Source: Marchantia polymorpha subsp. ruderalis
Taxonomy: Eukaryota > Streptophyta > Marchantiopsida > Marchantiales > Marchantiaceae
Direction of reading: 5' to 3'
Assembly (NCBI GenBank): GCA_037833965.1
Contig: AP031354.1
Coordinates: 18,702,001 to 18,766,000, forward strand
DNA length: 64,000 bases
Positions 12,284-23,527 of the stretch are shown one piece after another. The position numbers were made by a program, and so were the translations under genes. Each line of letters opens with the position of its first letter. Positions within the stretch are counted from its first letter, which is position 1. The notes under the pieces were generated by a model. That model ran no database searches, was not told the origin of the DNA, and was given only the letters and a program-made list of their open reading frames with translations.

Positions 12284-13680
12284 CGATACGGTAAGATCTC
12301 TGCTGTATCTTTGTAGAAAAACAGTACCTTGCATGCTTTGAATGTTCTCTTATGCGATAAGATGATCGAGTGTACTTTTAAGTGAGGTTTCATTCGAAAA
12401 TATCAGAAAATATGAAAATATCAGAACTCCACAGAGAGAAAGAAAAAATAATAAAAAATCGAAAACCGCAAGCCGCACGAGGAAGAAATGGAAATAAAAT
12501 TCAATGTGTGGCGATTAATGCTCTGGAAAAAACGGAAATTAAAAAAAAAAATTTGCAATGTGCGGTGATCAATGCTCTGCAGAGTGTTGTAGTAAAAGTG
12601 GAAGGATTTCTTCGACAGATCCCCGTGAACCTCGACTCTGGACAGTCGGTCGGTCGGTCCGTGTCCAACACTGTCACCACTTCCGAACTCCGCGGTGCCG
12701 TGGGGCACATCTTCGTTCCAGGACATGGATGACGTGGATGACGCAATTTGAGGCGGTGACACTTTTCAGCTTGTGTCTCACTTTTGACGAATATTTGCAA
12801 GTCTGCCATTTCAAATAGCGACGGGAGCTGATCCCTCCTCATTTTTTCTCCGGGCTCTTTGCACGCGCGAAAACTTGAACGGGGCAAGGTTTGAACATTT
12901 TCCCACGGCTTCTTGAATTCTCCTTTGTTGCTCATTGCAGTCCTGTTTTTTCCTGTGTCAAGTGTGACTTGCCATTGTATGCGTCTCGTGAGTGGCTCTG
13001 CTGAGTGATCAGATGAGTTTATTGACAATTCTGCCGTACTCTGCCTTTTCCCTTTCAATTTTTGGGATTGGCTCTTGGCCTGGACTGGTTTTGTGGTCGA
13101 TTTTTCTCCTCTGCCGTATCTTTTTTTTGGTCCCTTCATCGTCTGTCAAATCCAAAGAGAATCCTGCAAGAGTTGCTCTTGTCAAAAGTGCATGAAAAGT
13201 GCGGAACTCGCTGTCTGTTGAACAATGTCCACAAGGGCTCCGAATTTGACGTGAGAGGATCCAAGTAAGAGACAATGATCATAACCTGCATGAACGAGTT
13301 GTTTTAGCTCTGTGATCGAAACTCATTGTGCAGAGTGACCAGAACTTCATCCCAATTCAGCCCTGTAGTTATGAGGCTGCACCAATTCCTTGGAGTTTGG
13401 TCTGGTGATCACGTTTCCAAGGTTCCAGAGTGACTGATGTCTTCATCCTAGTGTTCCAGAGGCCACTTTTGCTTTAAATTTGCTTTAAATTTTCTTCCAA
13501 CGTGATATTTCAAAGCCCGGAAATTTACGGAAAGTTTGAATATTGTGTTCATGTCCAAACCGTCCAGAAGTTTTTTTTTATCTCATGTCTTACGGTTTGT
13601 GGATGTGACAGACTTCTTGTTTAGTTTTAAGATCTGCTGTTTACTGCAGGGCCCTTCTGATCCGTTCCAGGGAAGAAAGA
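12284..13680. other. Upstream region of the PhyH gene, no other gene supported
   Basis: Several overlapping frames exist on both strands here, the longest on the minus strand at 13139-12501. They lack family motifs and have unusual composition (Lys/Arg/Ser-rich), so I do not call them genes. The region presumably holds the promoter and 5' leader of the gene starting at 13681. Confidence 0.5.
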
Positions 13681-16600
13681 ATGGCAAGCAGTATTCTGAT
13701 TCCCTCGTTGCGCCCTCTTGCTATCAAATCTCGATGCTTTGCGTCGTCGACTGCTGTAGTTCCACGGTATTTTCCTCTTTTTCCTCATACTCCTTTTGTC
13801 TTTAAACAAAACTTAGTGAAATAACGTTGTCATTTACCTTGAGGCTTTCTCTCGGTGCATCTTTTATGCATCACACATTGCTCGTAAGACTAGATATCAT
13901 TGGGAGGAGTGTCTTGATGTCATTTTTGTGATTTAATCAAGTTTTCCTCATTTAAGTTCTAGTCCATCTGTTGCGTTAACTGTATATCTCAGTTACTTTA
14001 TTGCTGATGTTTTGATCTCGTAAAAAGCAGTTAACTGATAGTTTACTGATAAATGTTCAGGTTATCTGAAGAAGCTGTAAAGCAGTTCGAGGAGGATGGT
14101 GCCACTGTAGTACGTCAGTTTTTCTCCCCTGAATGGGTTGAGCATCTTAGAGAAGCAGCAGAACTGAATATGAAAAATCCAGGTTCAGTTCGTTGTGATC
14201 TTGATCCGTGTATATGCAAGTTTTTCGCATGATACTTTGCAGATTCATTATGCGCAAACACTATGTCCAGTTTAGCATTTCCTCCTCAGTGAGCTTTGTC
14301 TTCGAGATAGGAGCTTGTAGTTGGGGTCAAGGTTGGCTTTTATGACAACGGTTAACCTCGATCTCATATGTTTTGACCGTCTGTTTGCATTTCAACAGGC
14401 CCACTATGTGATGAACATGTGAAACCCGGGCAGGTATTATTTTCATGCAGAAGTCAATATATAGAATGCAGATTTTTATCAGTATAGAGTTGAAGATATT
14501 CATAAAGCTAGATTGAAATACTTCGGCTGTCTCCTGTGCTTCTCTGACAACTCCCTGGAATATGAGCTGGAGTAACATTCGAACATCACAGGAAAATCAT
14601 TATATCTCGTTTAGATGTTAAAGAAGTCTGCAATTTGTCTGCTGTTCGGGATTGACTCATATGACTGGTTAATTCATCAGAGTATGCAGGGCCTAGCGTA
14701 TTTTATGTTGCAATTTATCCGGTATTGTGTAGGTTCTTCTTGAAAGAGAACTTTTCAACGAGCAAAGATTCTATAGTTTCAATAGGCTGCTCAAAAGCAA
14801 CGTGCGCGTATGCAAAGGCTTTATTCTCTTCTAAGTTGATAACTTCCTCTTATCTGGAAACCTCTCTACGCTTTCATAACCCCCTCCACATCTCCGCTGT
14901 ATAATAGCTTTATAGCAGTGTGTTAAGGCAAACATCGAACTTACTGGATGATAGACTTATTTGAGGATCCGAGAGGCGCTTATTTGCCTAAGGTTGAGTT
15001 TATGTCTATCGAAGAATCAACCCCAGATAACCATTGTGGTGCTGGAGGCCCTTGTCATGCATTGCTCTTGTGATCTGTATGCTCTACTGATTTAACTCCA
15101 ATGAACAGTTTGCAAACTGTGATTTTTGTTTGTGCTTTTTCATACATTCTCAGAGTCACTATCTTTCAAGAATTTCCCGTTTTAGTATGGGATATGCCAA
15201 ACTTTAGACCTCACTTATAATGTATTGTTCTGCGTGAGGGCTTGTATATTTGACTTCGTCCAAAGTTGATATTCTTAAGTTCTTTTAAACACGAGTTTTC
15301 ATACCCTTTGCCCCAGGTTCAGAGCTTAATCTTTGACCTGTTATGGATGTCACTTAAATTTGGAACTACTCAGTCTTGACATTTTACTTCTAATAAATGC
15401 TTCTTTCAAGTCCGAGAACTTGACCACTTAGACTCAACAATTTTTTGCATCATGGTTTCTGTCAGATAGATTCTAACTTTAAGTTACTGACGACAAACTG
15501 AAGAAAAAGACACGTCAAAACTAAGTGTTACTTCCTTGTTTCAATGTCTCAATGCAGCCAGGCCGATTTCATGACGATCAGTTTCTGTGGATAAGATCAG
15601 AGGCTATGAAAAGATTTATATTCGAGTCGCCTGCAGGAGAGCTTGCTAAGCAGCTGAGTAGGTCTTGATCTTTACTCGACCTTTTGTTAGATTTCAAAGC
15701 ACATTAAATCCCTCCAAAGTTGATGTTGGAATCTTGTAAGCCACTGATCTCTATGCCCACATCTGGGCGGTTTCTCCTGCATTTCAAATATGTACATGGT
15801 TAGAAACTTGACTGGATCTAGTAAAGATCCTACAGAAGTAGCGAGCACAACACCCGTATACCCATGCAATAGTACATGGAATGACTTGTCAGTACTATGT
15901 CCATGAGGAGTCTGTTGTCACTCTTATCATTCGTGTTTCTCTACCTAGCGCGTGTTCTAGTCTAGTAAATCACTCTTGTCAACACAGACAATTTATAAGC
16001 GCGTTACGAAAGCATGTCAAGCATATCAACGCGATTCATCTATTATTCATTCTGATTCAAAACTGGAATTTTTTGTTTTGTGAACCAAAACTAAACTAAA
16101 CAGAGCAAAACAGGTGCGTCTATTTTATGACCAGCTGTTTGTCAAAGAGCCAGGTACTGAGACAGCGACTCCATGGCACAATGATCATTCATACTGGCCA
16201 TTGAAGGGAAACCAGGTCATCTCCTTGTGGCTTGCCTTGGATCACGTTCCAAAGTCTTGCTGTATCGAGTACGTGAAGGGCTCCCATAAGTGGGAGCTTT
16301 TGCACAAGTGAGTACTTCGATGTTTAGTGTGTCGAGGTCCGAAGTAGACAATGTCATTCCTGGGAGACATCTCAAATGTACTTCATTCGTTACGTCTTGA
16401 CTTAGTGTTTGCTCTGGTCTTGCTTTTAGAGCGATGTTCGCAAACTAATGAACGTGTACAGGTTGACATCATTCTCCGGTGACCAGGATAGATACAAGGC
16501 TGCGAATGTGACTTCTGTGGCGGAAATTCCAGATATTGACAGCATGCGTGATCAGGTATCAATAGATATGATTTTCTTCCACTAGAAGTGATGAAGGTGT

Positions 16601-18158
16601 ATTTCTATCCAGCATTCATTTCCAAACCCTAGTTTTTATACAGAGCTGTTTTATGGAATCATTACGGATTCCTTTTACATCAATTGAGTTGCTCATGAGC
16701 TTTGTGTTTGATGAGGCTGGAATAATCTATCTGCGTGTTGATGCCAGGTGGAACTATTATCTTGGGATCTCGAACCTGGAGATTGTCTCGTGCATCACAG
16801 TTTCGCCGTACATGGTGCACCAGGCATATCATCATCGGGTAATCGCCGCCGAGCATATGCAACACGCTGGGCTGGAGACGATGTACGATATGACCCACGT
16901 CCAGGTAAAGAGTTCCTATCTTGAGATGTATATTATGATGTACTACTCACATGGCAGTTGTCGTCGGATGTAGTGGACGTGAACGGTGAGTAATCTCCAA
17001 GACGGCTACTGCAATATAAGTCTTCCTTGGATTGGAATTAGCCCAGATCAGCACATAACAATAACAGCAAGCCTGTTTTTGAGAGAAAGAATGTCCAGAT
17101 ACAGTACTCAACCTACAGTAGAAAGATGGCATGTTTAAGAAGTCAATTTAATTGGTCAATATAAACGGTGAACTCGATGAACTCGAGCGAAACTCAGTGA
17201 CATTAAACCTAAATTTATAGCTGTGAAATCTACTGCAACACTTAAACTTTAGGTTTAGTGTCACGAAGTTTCTACTTCACAGCTCAAAATGGCCAATTAA
17301 GTCCACCACGTAAACACGTCATCTAGGTTGAGGAATATCGTATCTGGAGAGTTATTATCTTCATTGAACTCTTTCTGTTATTTTTATGTGTTGATTTGGG
17401 CTAATTTGAATTTATGATTTCTTCTTCCATTATCCGGTTTGCAAGCTAGTAAAATTACTTTGTAGTTGTCAAACGCAATCAGACCTAGCGCGAAGACACT
17501 CAATTAGAACTTGACAGTTTTTCTTGCTCAAGGGTTACCTTCAGCGGTAGCGGGGCAAGTCGATTCAAGCTCATAATCTAAGCCGAATTCAGCCTTTGTT
17601 CTTCTATCAAGCATAGACAAAGTCTAAGCTAGATATTAAAAATTTAGTGATAGCACATCCCATGCGTTTTCAGAAACCCTAACAGTTCATTCTTCCGATT
17701 AGTTATTTAACGACAAACCAGATTGCTTTAGCTGCCTCTTGCATGCATGTGTTATCTCTGATTTGTGAAAATATAGTACTAATCACGATTATCTTTAGCA
17801 GATAAACTATCATTGTGTGAGCATGCCTTTAAAAATTCCATCGTTGTACCTACAGCTCATACAGAGTACTTGTTCTCGGTCTAGATATGTACATATATTT
17901 ATCTACAATATGTCAAGTAGTTGCTACGTTTAGATGGTAAAGGGGCTTTCGAAGGAAATGCTGTAGACGTATGAAGGACGATGGGTAGTCCGTTGATGAT
18001 GTGCCTGAGTTATATTCAGATCCAAATACTGAACCCTTGTATTTCGCCGTGTTATCTCAGGAACTATGGAATTTATGTGGAAAGAAAAAGCTGGTGTGGA
18101 CGCCAAATTACCTCCTGGGTCTCCACTGGAGTCACCATTGTTTCCGACAGTGGTCTAA
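13681..18158 (+). CDS. Phytanoyl-CoA dioxygenase (PhyH) family protein
   Basis: Eight exons join in frame into 297 aa: 13681-13766, 14061-14182, 14399-14433, 15558-15657, 16106-16307, 16462-16555, 16748-16904 and 18061-18158 (TAA). The family uses Fe(II) and 2-oxoglutarate to hydroxylate its substrate. The iron ligands are visible: H139-x-D141 in 'TPWHNDHSYWP' and the distal His in 'HHSFAVHGAPG' (about H235), with the 2-oxoglutarate Arg probably in 'NRRRAYATRW'. The N-terminus (MASSILIPSLRPLAIKSR...) is rich in Ser, Leu and Arg with no acids, suggesting an organelle transit peptide; this is inference. The acceptor of exon 5 (AG at 16104-16105) was chosen because only it keeps frame. The natural substrate is unknown; the sequence resembles bacterial-type PhyH proteins more than a defined plant hydroxylase. 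Confidence 0.9.
17141..17304. repeat. Foldback/MITE-like inverted repeat in PhyH intron 7
   Basis: The left arm includes TTTAATTGGTCA and AAACTCAGTGACATTAAACC; the right arm contains their near-complements, ending GGTTTAGTGTCACGAAGTTT and TGGCCAATTAA. About 60-70 bases per arm pair imperfectly around a loop near 17215-17240. No clear target duplication was found. It lies in a non-coding position of the last intron. Confidence 0.5.
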
Positions 18159-18917
18159 GGAAGTCAATATCTGTTCGGGTTGACACGGCCCGTTGACTTC
18201 AGCGGAGCGTAGAGGTATTTCATGTGATGAAAACAACTTGTTTTCGATCCAAAAGATGTAATATGGCATCATGCACTCTCCTGGTGAGTGTTGTGGTTCT
18301 CATACAAACTGTTGTGCATATGTATAGGTTTATTATGTCCAGAAATAGTACTTGCAATGGCATAGGATGCCCTCGTGAGGTAGTGTTTGTAAAGAGTTCG
18401 TCCGTAACATATTGTACTTTAACATGGAGTACCTTACACCTTGTGCAAGGTTCAGTCCCTTCTCTTATATGCCACTTTTTAGTCTATAGGACGGATTCCA
18501 TGTATGTTTGTTTTCACAACTACAAGGTTATATACATACGAACTAAGTCTTCGTACTCACCACTGGTTAAAAGCTCTGGACCCATGATAATTTGGGGGAA
18601 CATTTTAGGTCCAAATTACTTCATACAAATGCATATTTACACCTCATGACTCTCCACTTCACTATCAGTTTGGCGCATAGTCTTTTACAAACTGCTCAAG
18701 AGTTAGTCTTGGCACGTTATTTTCGGAAAGTGATCATGGCGACCTGTAAGATCGAACACGCAGAGAACACACGTAATTTGCGAATGAAATAGAGTTTTAT
18801 TCTACAGAAAATGAAGGAATGAGTAGATGTGTATCAGTCAGCTCTTTTAAAACCTCTTGCTTCGTAGCTTGTGAAGGGGAGTAGTCATTTTGATTGGTAT
18901 CTACGATGTAGGATATA
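18159..18917. other. 3' flank of the PhyH gene, no further gene seen
   Basis: The stretch presumably begins with the 3' untranslated region of the upstream gene. The remaining frames are short and unrelated to any family I recognise. Confidence 0.5.
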
Positions 18918-19449
18918 CAGTCAAAACTCGATATAAGGATTAGGATATTTTTTGCGGTCCTCTATAGTTTATGCGGCAAAATAAGGATACCTTGGCCGTA
19001 AGGTGTTTCACCAAAATAAGGATACCTTTCACTTGTTTAGTGATTCACGGTTCCAATTTATCGGTCTCACTTATCTTTGACCTCGTCTAAATAGGTCTAA
19101 ATCCACAACAACACAACCACCAAAATGGACGACAAGAAGGCATCGCTAATTGCTGGTTCAAGTCTACATGCATCAAGAGGCAAGAAGAGCACGTCGTAGA
19201 AGAGAAAGAACTTGACACTATAAAAGAAACAAAAAGGGCACAACTACAAGCACAAATTGCGGGACTTCCTATTGTTGAAACTCTCACGCTTGATGAGTTT
19301 CTAAATTCAGATTACGAAGTAGTCGGGGCGATGACATCTTTGCTGGGGTGGTGGAACATTTCAGCTTGGATGACAAGGTCCATGATGAGATTTCCTGTAT
19401 GACGAACAGAAAGACGAGGATGTATAATCACGGTGGTAGCATTAAGGTA

Positions 19450-20589
19450 TAGAGTTAAACCTCCCAATAGTGTCAATTCTTTTGAGTGACATACTCCCAT
19501 GAGTGACATGAAAGTGTGGAACCATTAGTTTCTAACGTATAAATTTGTTCAATAAGAACCGTACGTCACTATTGACAATAGTGACATGAGAAGATTCAAC
19601 AATGACATGATGGAGCTTTAATGACTATCATAATTATCGAAAGTATCCATTCATATCTTCCAGATTTAGAATTCTATTTTTTTTCTATGCTTCCAGTGAG
19701 GTTGAATCATGATTGTAACTATATTATGAGAATATTGAATGCGTCAAATATTAACTGCTCTTGTTATCATCTGCTTCTTTTCTTTCACAGACGTCAAATA
19801 TATGTCTAACAAGACAGGTCCCAAAAATATATTGATGTTCTGATTTTATTCTCGGAGCATAAGTTGAGGAAGTGTGCTTTGAATTTTGCTATGAAACATA
19901 TCTTATCGAAATTGATATCATTTTGCATATCATTTGTACAAAGGTTGTTCCAGGGTGGCGTTAGTGCTCAATGTGATCGATACTTTGCATTGAGATATTC
20001 CGAGTCATATAAGGGACAAATTGAAAAATTCAATTTCGACTAGAATCTTGGGCTCTTCAACCAGCTCAAATTTCTGAGTCAAGGGAAAAATGGAAAATTT
20101 CAATTTTGACAATTGATATTCATGTTGATTATAACCACCATTGTAATCTAGAGAGTTTTGCAAACTTTTGCAAAATTTACCAAGCAGAATTGGTTCCTAA
20201 TATTTCTTAAACGAGAAAAATTGCTTCTCGATTGAACCATGTAATTCTTTGAGTAGTAAAAATTTTCTATATACAGTAGAGTACAGAAATCTTAAAAATC
20301 TTATATAGTAGAAATTGCTGATATACATGCAAGTACAGAAATCTTATGTTTTGAAAATCTTCTCATCGTGAACATCAAATAACTGTAGTTTCACTTATCA
20401 TTGTTGATGTAAGTTCAAATTCGAACCGTCAAATGATCCGCTAAATATTTAACGGATCCGCTAAACATGCAATAAGAATGTCTCCACATGATACACTAAA
20501 TGTTATCCAACCTCGTGTGAGTGACACCTCCCAATTGTGACATAAAACTAAAGAACCGATGTATGTCACTATTGTGAGGTTTAACTCTG
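19450..20589. mobile_element. 1.14-kb TIR element (pogo/mariner type) with TA target duplication
   Basis: The right end reads, on the minus strand, CAGAGTTAAACCTCACAATA; the left end reads TAGAGTTAAACCTCCCAATA. They match over about 22 bases with few differences (the left C has become T). TA flanks both sides (19448-19449 and 20590-20591). The flanks rejoin into one copy of a repeated sequence ('ATTAAGGTA' then 'TATAGAATAGGTCAAGC', compare 20870-20890). No long frame is inside, so it is non-autonomous or decayed. CAG ends with TA duplication fit Tc1/mariner-pogo elements. Confidence 0.75.
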
Positions 20590-20623
20590 TATATAGAATA
20601 GGTCAAGCATTAGAAGTTACAGA

Positions 20624-20905
20624 CATTTTTGCTGACGTGGTTGAACATTTCAGTTTGGATGACAAGGTCCATGATGAGATTTCCTGTGTGACGAAGAGGA
20701 AGAGGAGTATATATAATCACCATGGAAACATTAAGGTATTTAGAGAAGGTCAAGTTTTGGACAAACATTTTTGCTGCCGTGGTTGAACATTTAAGTTTGG
20801 GTGACAAGGTCCATGATGAGATTTCCTGTGACGAAGAGGAGGATGTATAATTACAGTGGATACATTAAGGTGTATAGAGAAGGTCAAGCTTTGAAAGTTA
20901 CATAA
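20624..20905 (+). repeat. Two tandem copies of a ~140-bp unit; a third is split by the TIR element
   Basis: Copies at about 20624-20767 and 20768-20905 share GTGGTTGAACATTT, GATGACAAGGTCCATGATGA and 'ACATTAAGGT...AGAGAAGGTCAAG'. The first member lies at about 19325-19449 and resumes at 20590-20623 after the inserted element. In one frame the unit encodes 'VVEHFSLDDKVHDEISC'. The array appears to be a local amplification of part of a transposase-like coding sequence. Confidence 0.8.
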
Positions 20906-22060
20906 GGGGAACGAGGTCGAGATGGATTGTTATAAGACTTCTATAGCTATTCAGACTATTCTAGATAGCTTTTCACGTCTAATTAGGCCGTCTTTAATTA
21001 AAAGATACTTGGACATATCCTTACAATCTCACGGTAGCGATCGTATCTTTATATCTAGTTTTACTGTAAACCAATTGTAATTGCCATTGAAGATTGAACG
21101 AATTGTCAAATGTTTAACTACTACATGAGTAATTGGGCTCTTGCTTAAACACAATTTTGAAGATTATAAAGGACATTATCATGGAATAAGAATATATTGT
21201 GAATAAGAATTGAGTTTGATTAACCTATTGAAGCTAGTGTTAAATTAATTTTAAAAAAATTTCAAGTTTTCGAAGATTGAGATTTACTAACTTTTATCAT
21301 AAGGTAAGCTAACTTATAGTAACAAGTTTTCCGGCCATGGGAACTAAACAAACCTTTGAACTCTGCATTGGATTCTTTATCCAGATTATGCTTCTCATTT
21401 GAATGTATATATACGAATCTCGATAAGTAAACAAAACGCTTAAAATTTCTTGTCTATCTCAACTTTCAACTTAGAGGAAAGAAAACAATAACTATTTGAC
21501 TTGTTAGTGGACATAAATACAAAACGACGAAATCCACGTTGGAGAGTTTCAATGATTCATAGAGTGGACAATTTTGTAATACATCACAAAACGTTTTGCC
21601 TATTAGTCAACATCAAGGATGAATTAATACTATCTAATGTCAGATTTTGTCCCGTTTATTTTGAAGGTTTCAAGTGTACTAAATGATGTTTTCAAACAAT
21701 CTAGAATCTCGTTATATGTCACGAGGATGCATTTCATGAGTTCAAAATCTCAGTATAAAATTGAGTAGAAATTTCATATCTTTAAGAATGATCGCAATAA
21801 ATTACCATAAAATATAATTTTTAAAATCTTTCAATTTACAAAGTACTTATGGAAAATGTTTACAATTCTATTTCTGTGAAATCTCAATATAGATACGTTT
21901 AGATTCATATAAGCTTATCATATTTTCATGCAACTATGAGTATATTTGGGTTCATTTATACATGCATATTTTTATCAATATCACATTTGAAAAAAGGTAA
22001 CGGCTAGTTTATGCTATCTCCCTCCCTCTAAAAATTATATGAATTGCTAAAGAAGGAATG
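20906..22060. other. AT-rich spacer, no gene seen
   Basis: No frame above about 60 codons and no recognised protein, RNA gene or paired repeat was found here. The stretch is probably old repeat debris. Confidence 0.5.
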
Positions 22061-22067
22061 TATATGA

Positions 22068-22307
22068 TTGATCAAGGGATCTCATTTTTATATAAACAAG
22101 CTCGTTCCACCGCTAGAGTATCACGCAACATTGAACAATGCACTATTGGCACTGCAAGCTTATGCGTTGAATCAGGGCTACGCCGTCGATGCGCTATTGG
22201 CAATGCAAGATTATGTGTTGAATCAGTGCTACGTCGTCATGATTAAGCGTAGACGCATGATTGATAACAAGAAAGATAGAATTATCAACCTTGTGTATTA
22301 CCATTAG
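22068..22307 (+). pseudogene. FAR1/MULE-type DNA-binding domain fragment, internally duplicated
   Basis: The frame carries 'LLALQAYALNQGYAV' and, 57 bases on, 'LLAMQDYVLNQCYVV', followed by 'IKRRRMIDNKKDRI'. The second copy plus the basic tail resembles the FAR1-like N-terminal domain of Mutator-type transposases ('YA...GYAV..KRS.....'). The repeat at DNA level spans about 22137-22240, with TTGAATCAGGGCTACGCCGT against TTGAATCAGTGCTACGTCGT. No catalytic domain follows. The assignment rests on a short motif and is tentative. Confidence 0.4.
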
Positions 22308-22432
22308 AACAAACTGGTTGTCCTAATTCTACAATTAAGACGAGGGATAATTAACATAAATTGAGTAATAACAGCCGCTCCCTTTAAGTATAGATGTGTA
22401 TAAAACATCACATATCATTGATAATAAAATAG

Positions 22433-22667
22433 TGTAAACGTATAACCTGATAATCGTTAGTGACAACTTCAGTCAAGCCAACAACACAAGAGTCATTAGC
22501 GTATAAGGTGGTTCATTCACAAGAGCTACGTCCACATAGTGATAGTATATTGAACATTTTGTCTGATAATACACAAATCCTGGATATATATACCTTACAC
22601 TGATGATCCATCTAGCTATAAATAGCTAGACTATGATGTTACTATTTAATAAGAATTAATTTCAACA
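22433..22667 (-). repeat. 3' LTR of the TRIM-like element
   Basis: It shares 'CAAGCCAACAACAC', 'AGCTATAAATAGCTAGA' and 'GTTACTATTTA' with 23275-23527. The purine tract sits directly beyond its right edge in plus coordinates, which fixes the orientation as minus. Confidence 0.78.
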
Positions 22668-23257
22668 ATCTCCTCTTTAACTTCTGTTAAGGAAACAATA
22701 TCCTTTATACCTATATTATTACTCCGCGGGAAGTTCCTGACGGAAACTTAACACAAGATTCCTCTTTACACGAGAATTAACTAGAACAAAGACGTACTTA
22801 TAACAAGATAGAGTACTAACTAAAAATCTGCTAGAATAGAGATAACAGAAACTTCAAAACTTATATAATTACTATGCGGAAAGTTCTAGAAAGATACCTA
22901 ATATATGGTAACTCTTTAAACAAGAGTTAATTAAAACTAAACGGTAAGCATCACATGCACAACTTGCATAGTAACACAATGTGATCGGAAACTTTCCAAA
23001 GTAAAATTTTTGGTCAACATATCAACTAGATTGAATTTATCGACAATCTACATTAGCTTAATCACCAAAGTTTACTGTTAATCTTGACTAGCTCAATCAC
23101 GTGTTTAAGATTTTCAAGAATGAGCACTAGTTATACTTCTTGATCATATACGTGAGTGGATATTTTTCCCTTGTCAATATAGAGAAGCTGCTCTCCGCAG
23201 CTGAAGTGTAAATGAGAAACACCATATCAAAATCTAGTTCAAAATCCGAATCTAAAG

Positions 23258-23273
23258 CCAGTTCTAATATCAA
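23258..23273 (-). other. Decayed primer-binding site of the TRIM-like element
   Basis: The minus-strand sequence TTGATATTAGAACTGG lies one base beyond the 5' LTR. It matches the initiator-tRNA-type site TGGTATCAGAGC, which is intact at 35962-35973, at 9 of 12 positions; all three differences are transitions. Confidence 0.7.
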
Positions 23274-23274
23274 T

Positions 23275-23527
23275 TGTAAACTTAAAACCTGATAATTAAC
23301 ATTTTCACACTCAATCAAGCCAACAACACGAGATACACTAGCGTATAGCCTAGTTTATCCTCAAAGATTACGTCCACGAGGTAAGAGCATCATGATAATA
23401 TACTGAACGTTTCTCTTTGGTAATACACAGATCATATATATATATATATATATATATATCATATAGCAACCTAGCTATAAATAGCTAGAGCAGTATGTTA
23501 CTATTTATTGAGAGTTAAACCTCAACA
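23275..23527 (-). repeat. 5' LTR of the TRIM-like element
   Basis: It is the second member of the LTR pair, lengthened relative to the other by an AT microsatellite (23434-23459). The sequence 'CTAGCTATTTATAGCTAGG' contains a TATA-like core and is itself a near-palindrome. Confidence 0.78.
23434..23459. repeat. (AT)n microsatellite
   Basis: An uninterrupted run of about 13 AT units lies inside the 5' LTR of the TRIM-like element and is absent from its partner LTR. Confidence 0.95.

Larger units (their letters stand above)
18918..20905 (+). mobile_element. Remnant of a pogo/Tigger-like DNA transposon
   Basis: The left end reads TA followed by CAGTCAAAACTCGATATAAG, the form of pogo/Tigger terminal repeats (TA target, CAGT start, 'ATAAGGAT' echoes at 18978-19030). 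A broken coding stretch follows from about 19120, including 'AQIAGLPIVETLTLDEF' and then 'VVEHFSLDDKVHDEIS', which also occurs in two more copies at 20624-20905. A second element (19450-20589) is inserted in it. I did not find a matching right terminal repeat, so the right end is only where similarity to the repeated unit stops. The superfamily call is inference from the terminus and context. Confidence 0.5.
22433..23527 (-). mobile_element. Small Copia-derived LTR element (TRIM-like), minus strand
   Basis: Two direct repeats bound the element: 22433-22667 (235 bp) and 23275-23527 (253 bp). On the minus strand each starts TGTTGA and ends TTTACA. Flanks are AATAG on the left and AATTG on the right, a 5-bp target duplication with one change. 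Next to the 5' LTR (right-hand copy) lies a primer site, TTGATATTAGAACTGG (23273-23258), and before the 3' LTR a purine tract GAAGTTAAAGAGGAGAT (22684-22668). Only about 600 bp separate the LTRs and no gag or pol motif remains, so it is a non-autonomous or deleted Copia derivative. Confidence 0.78.

Noticed and set aside
12501-13139. 212-codon minus-strand frame upstream of the PhyH gene
   Set aside because: Composition is low in hydrophobic core residues, there is no family motif, it overlaps other frames of similar length, and it has no splice partners. It is probably chance in the promoter region.
18916-19030. Repeated 'ATAAGGATACC' motifs as a CRISPR-like or satellite array
   Set aside because: There are only a few irregularly spaced copies next to a transposon-type terminus. 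The genome is eukaryotic, so CRISPR is not expected.
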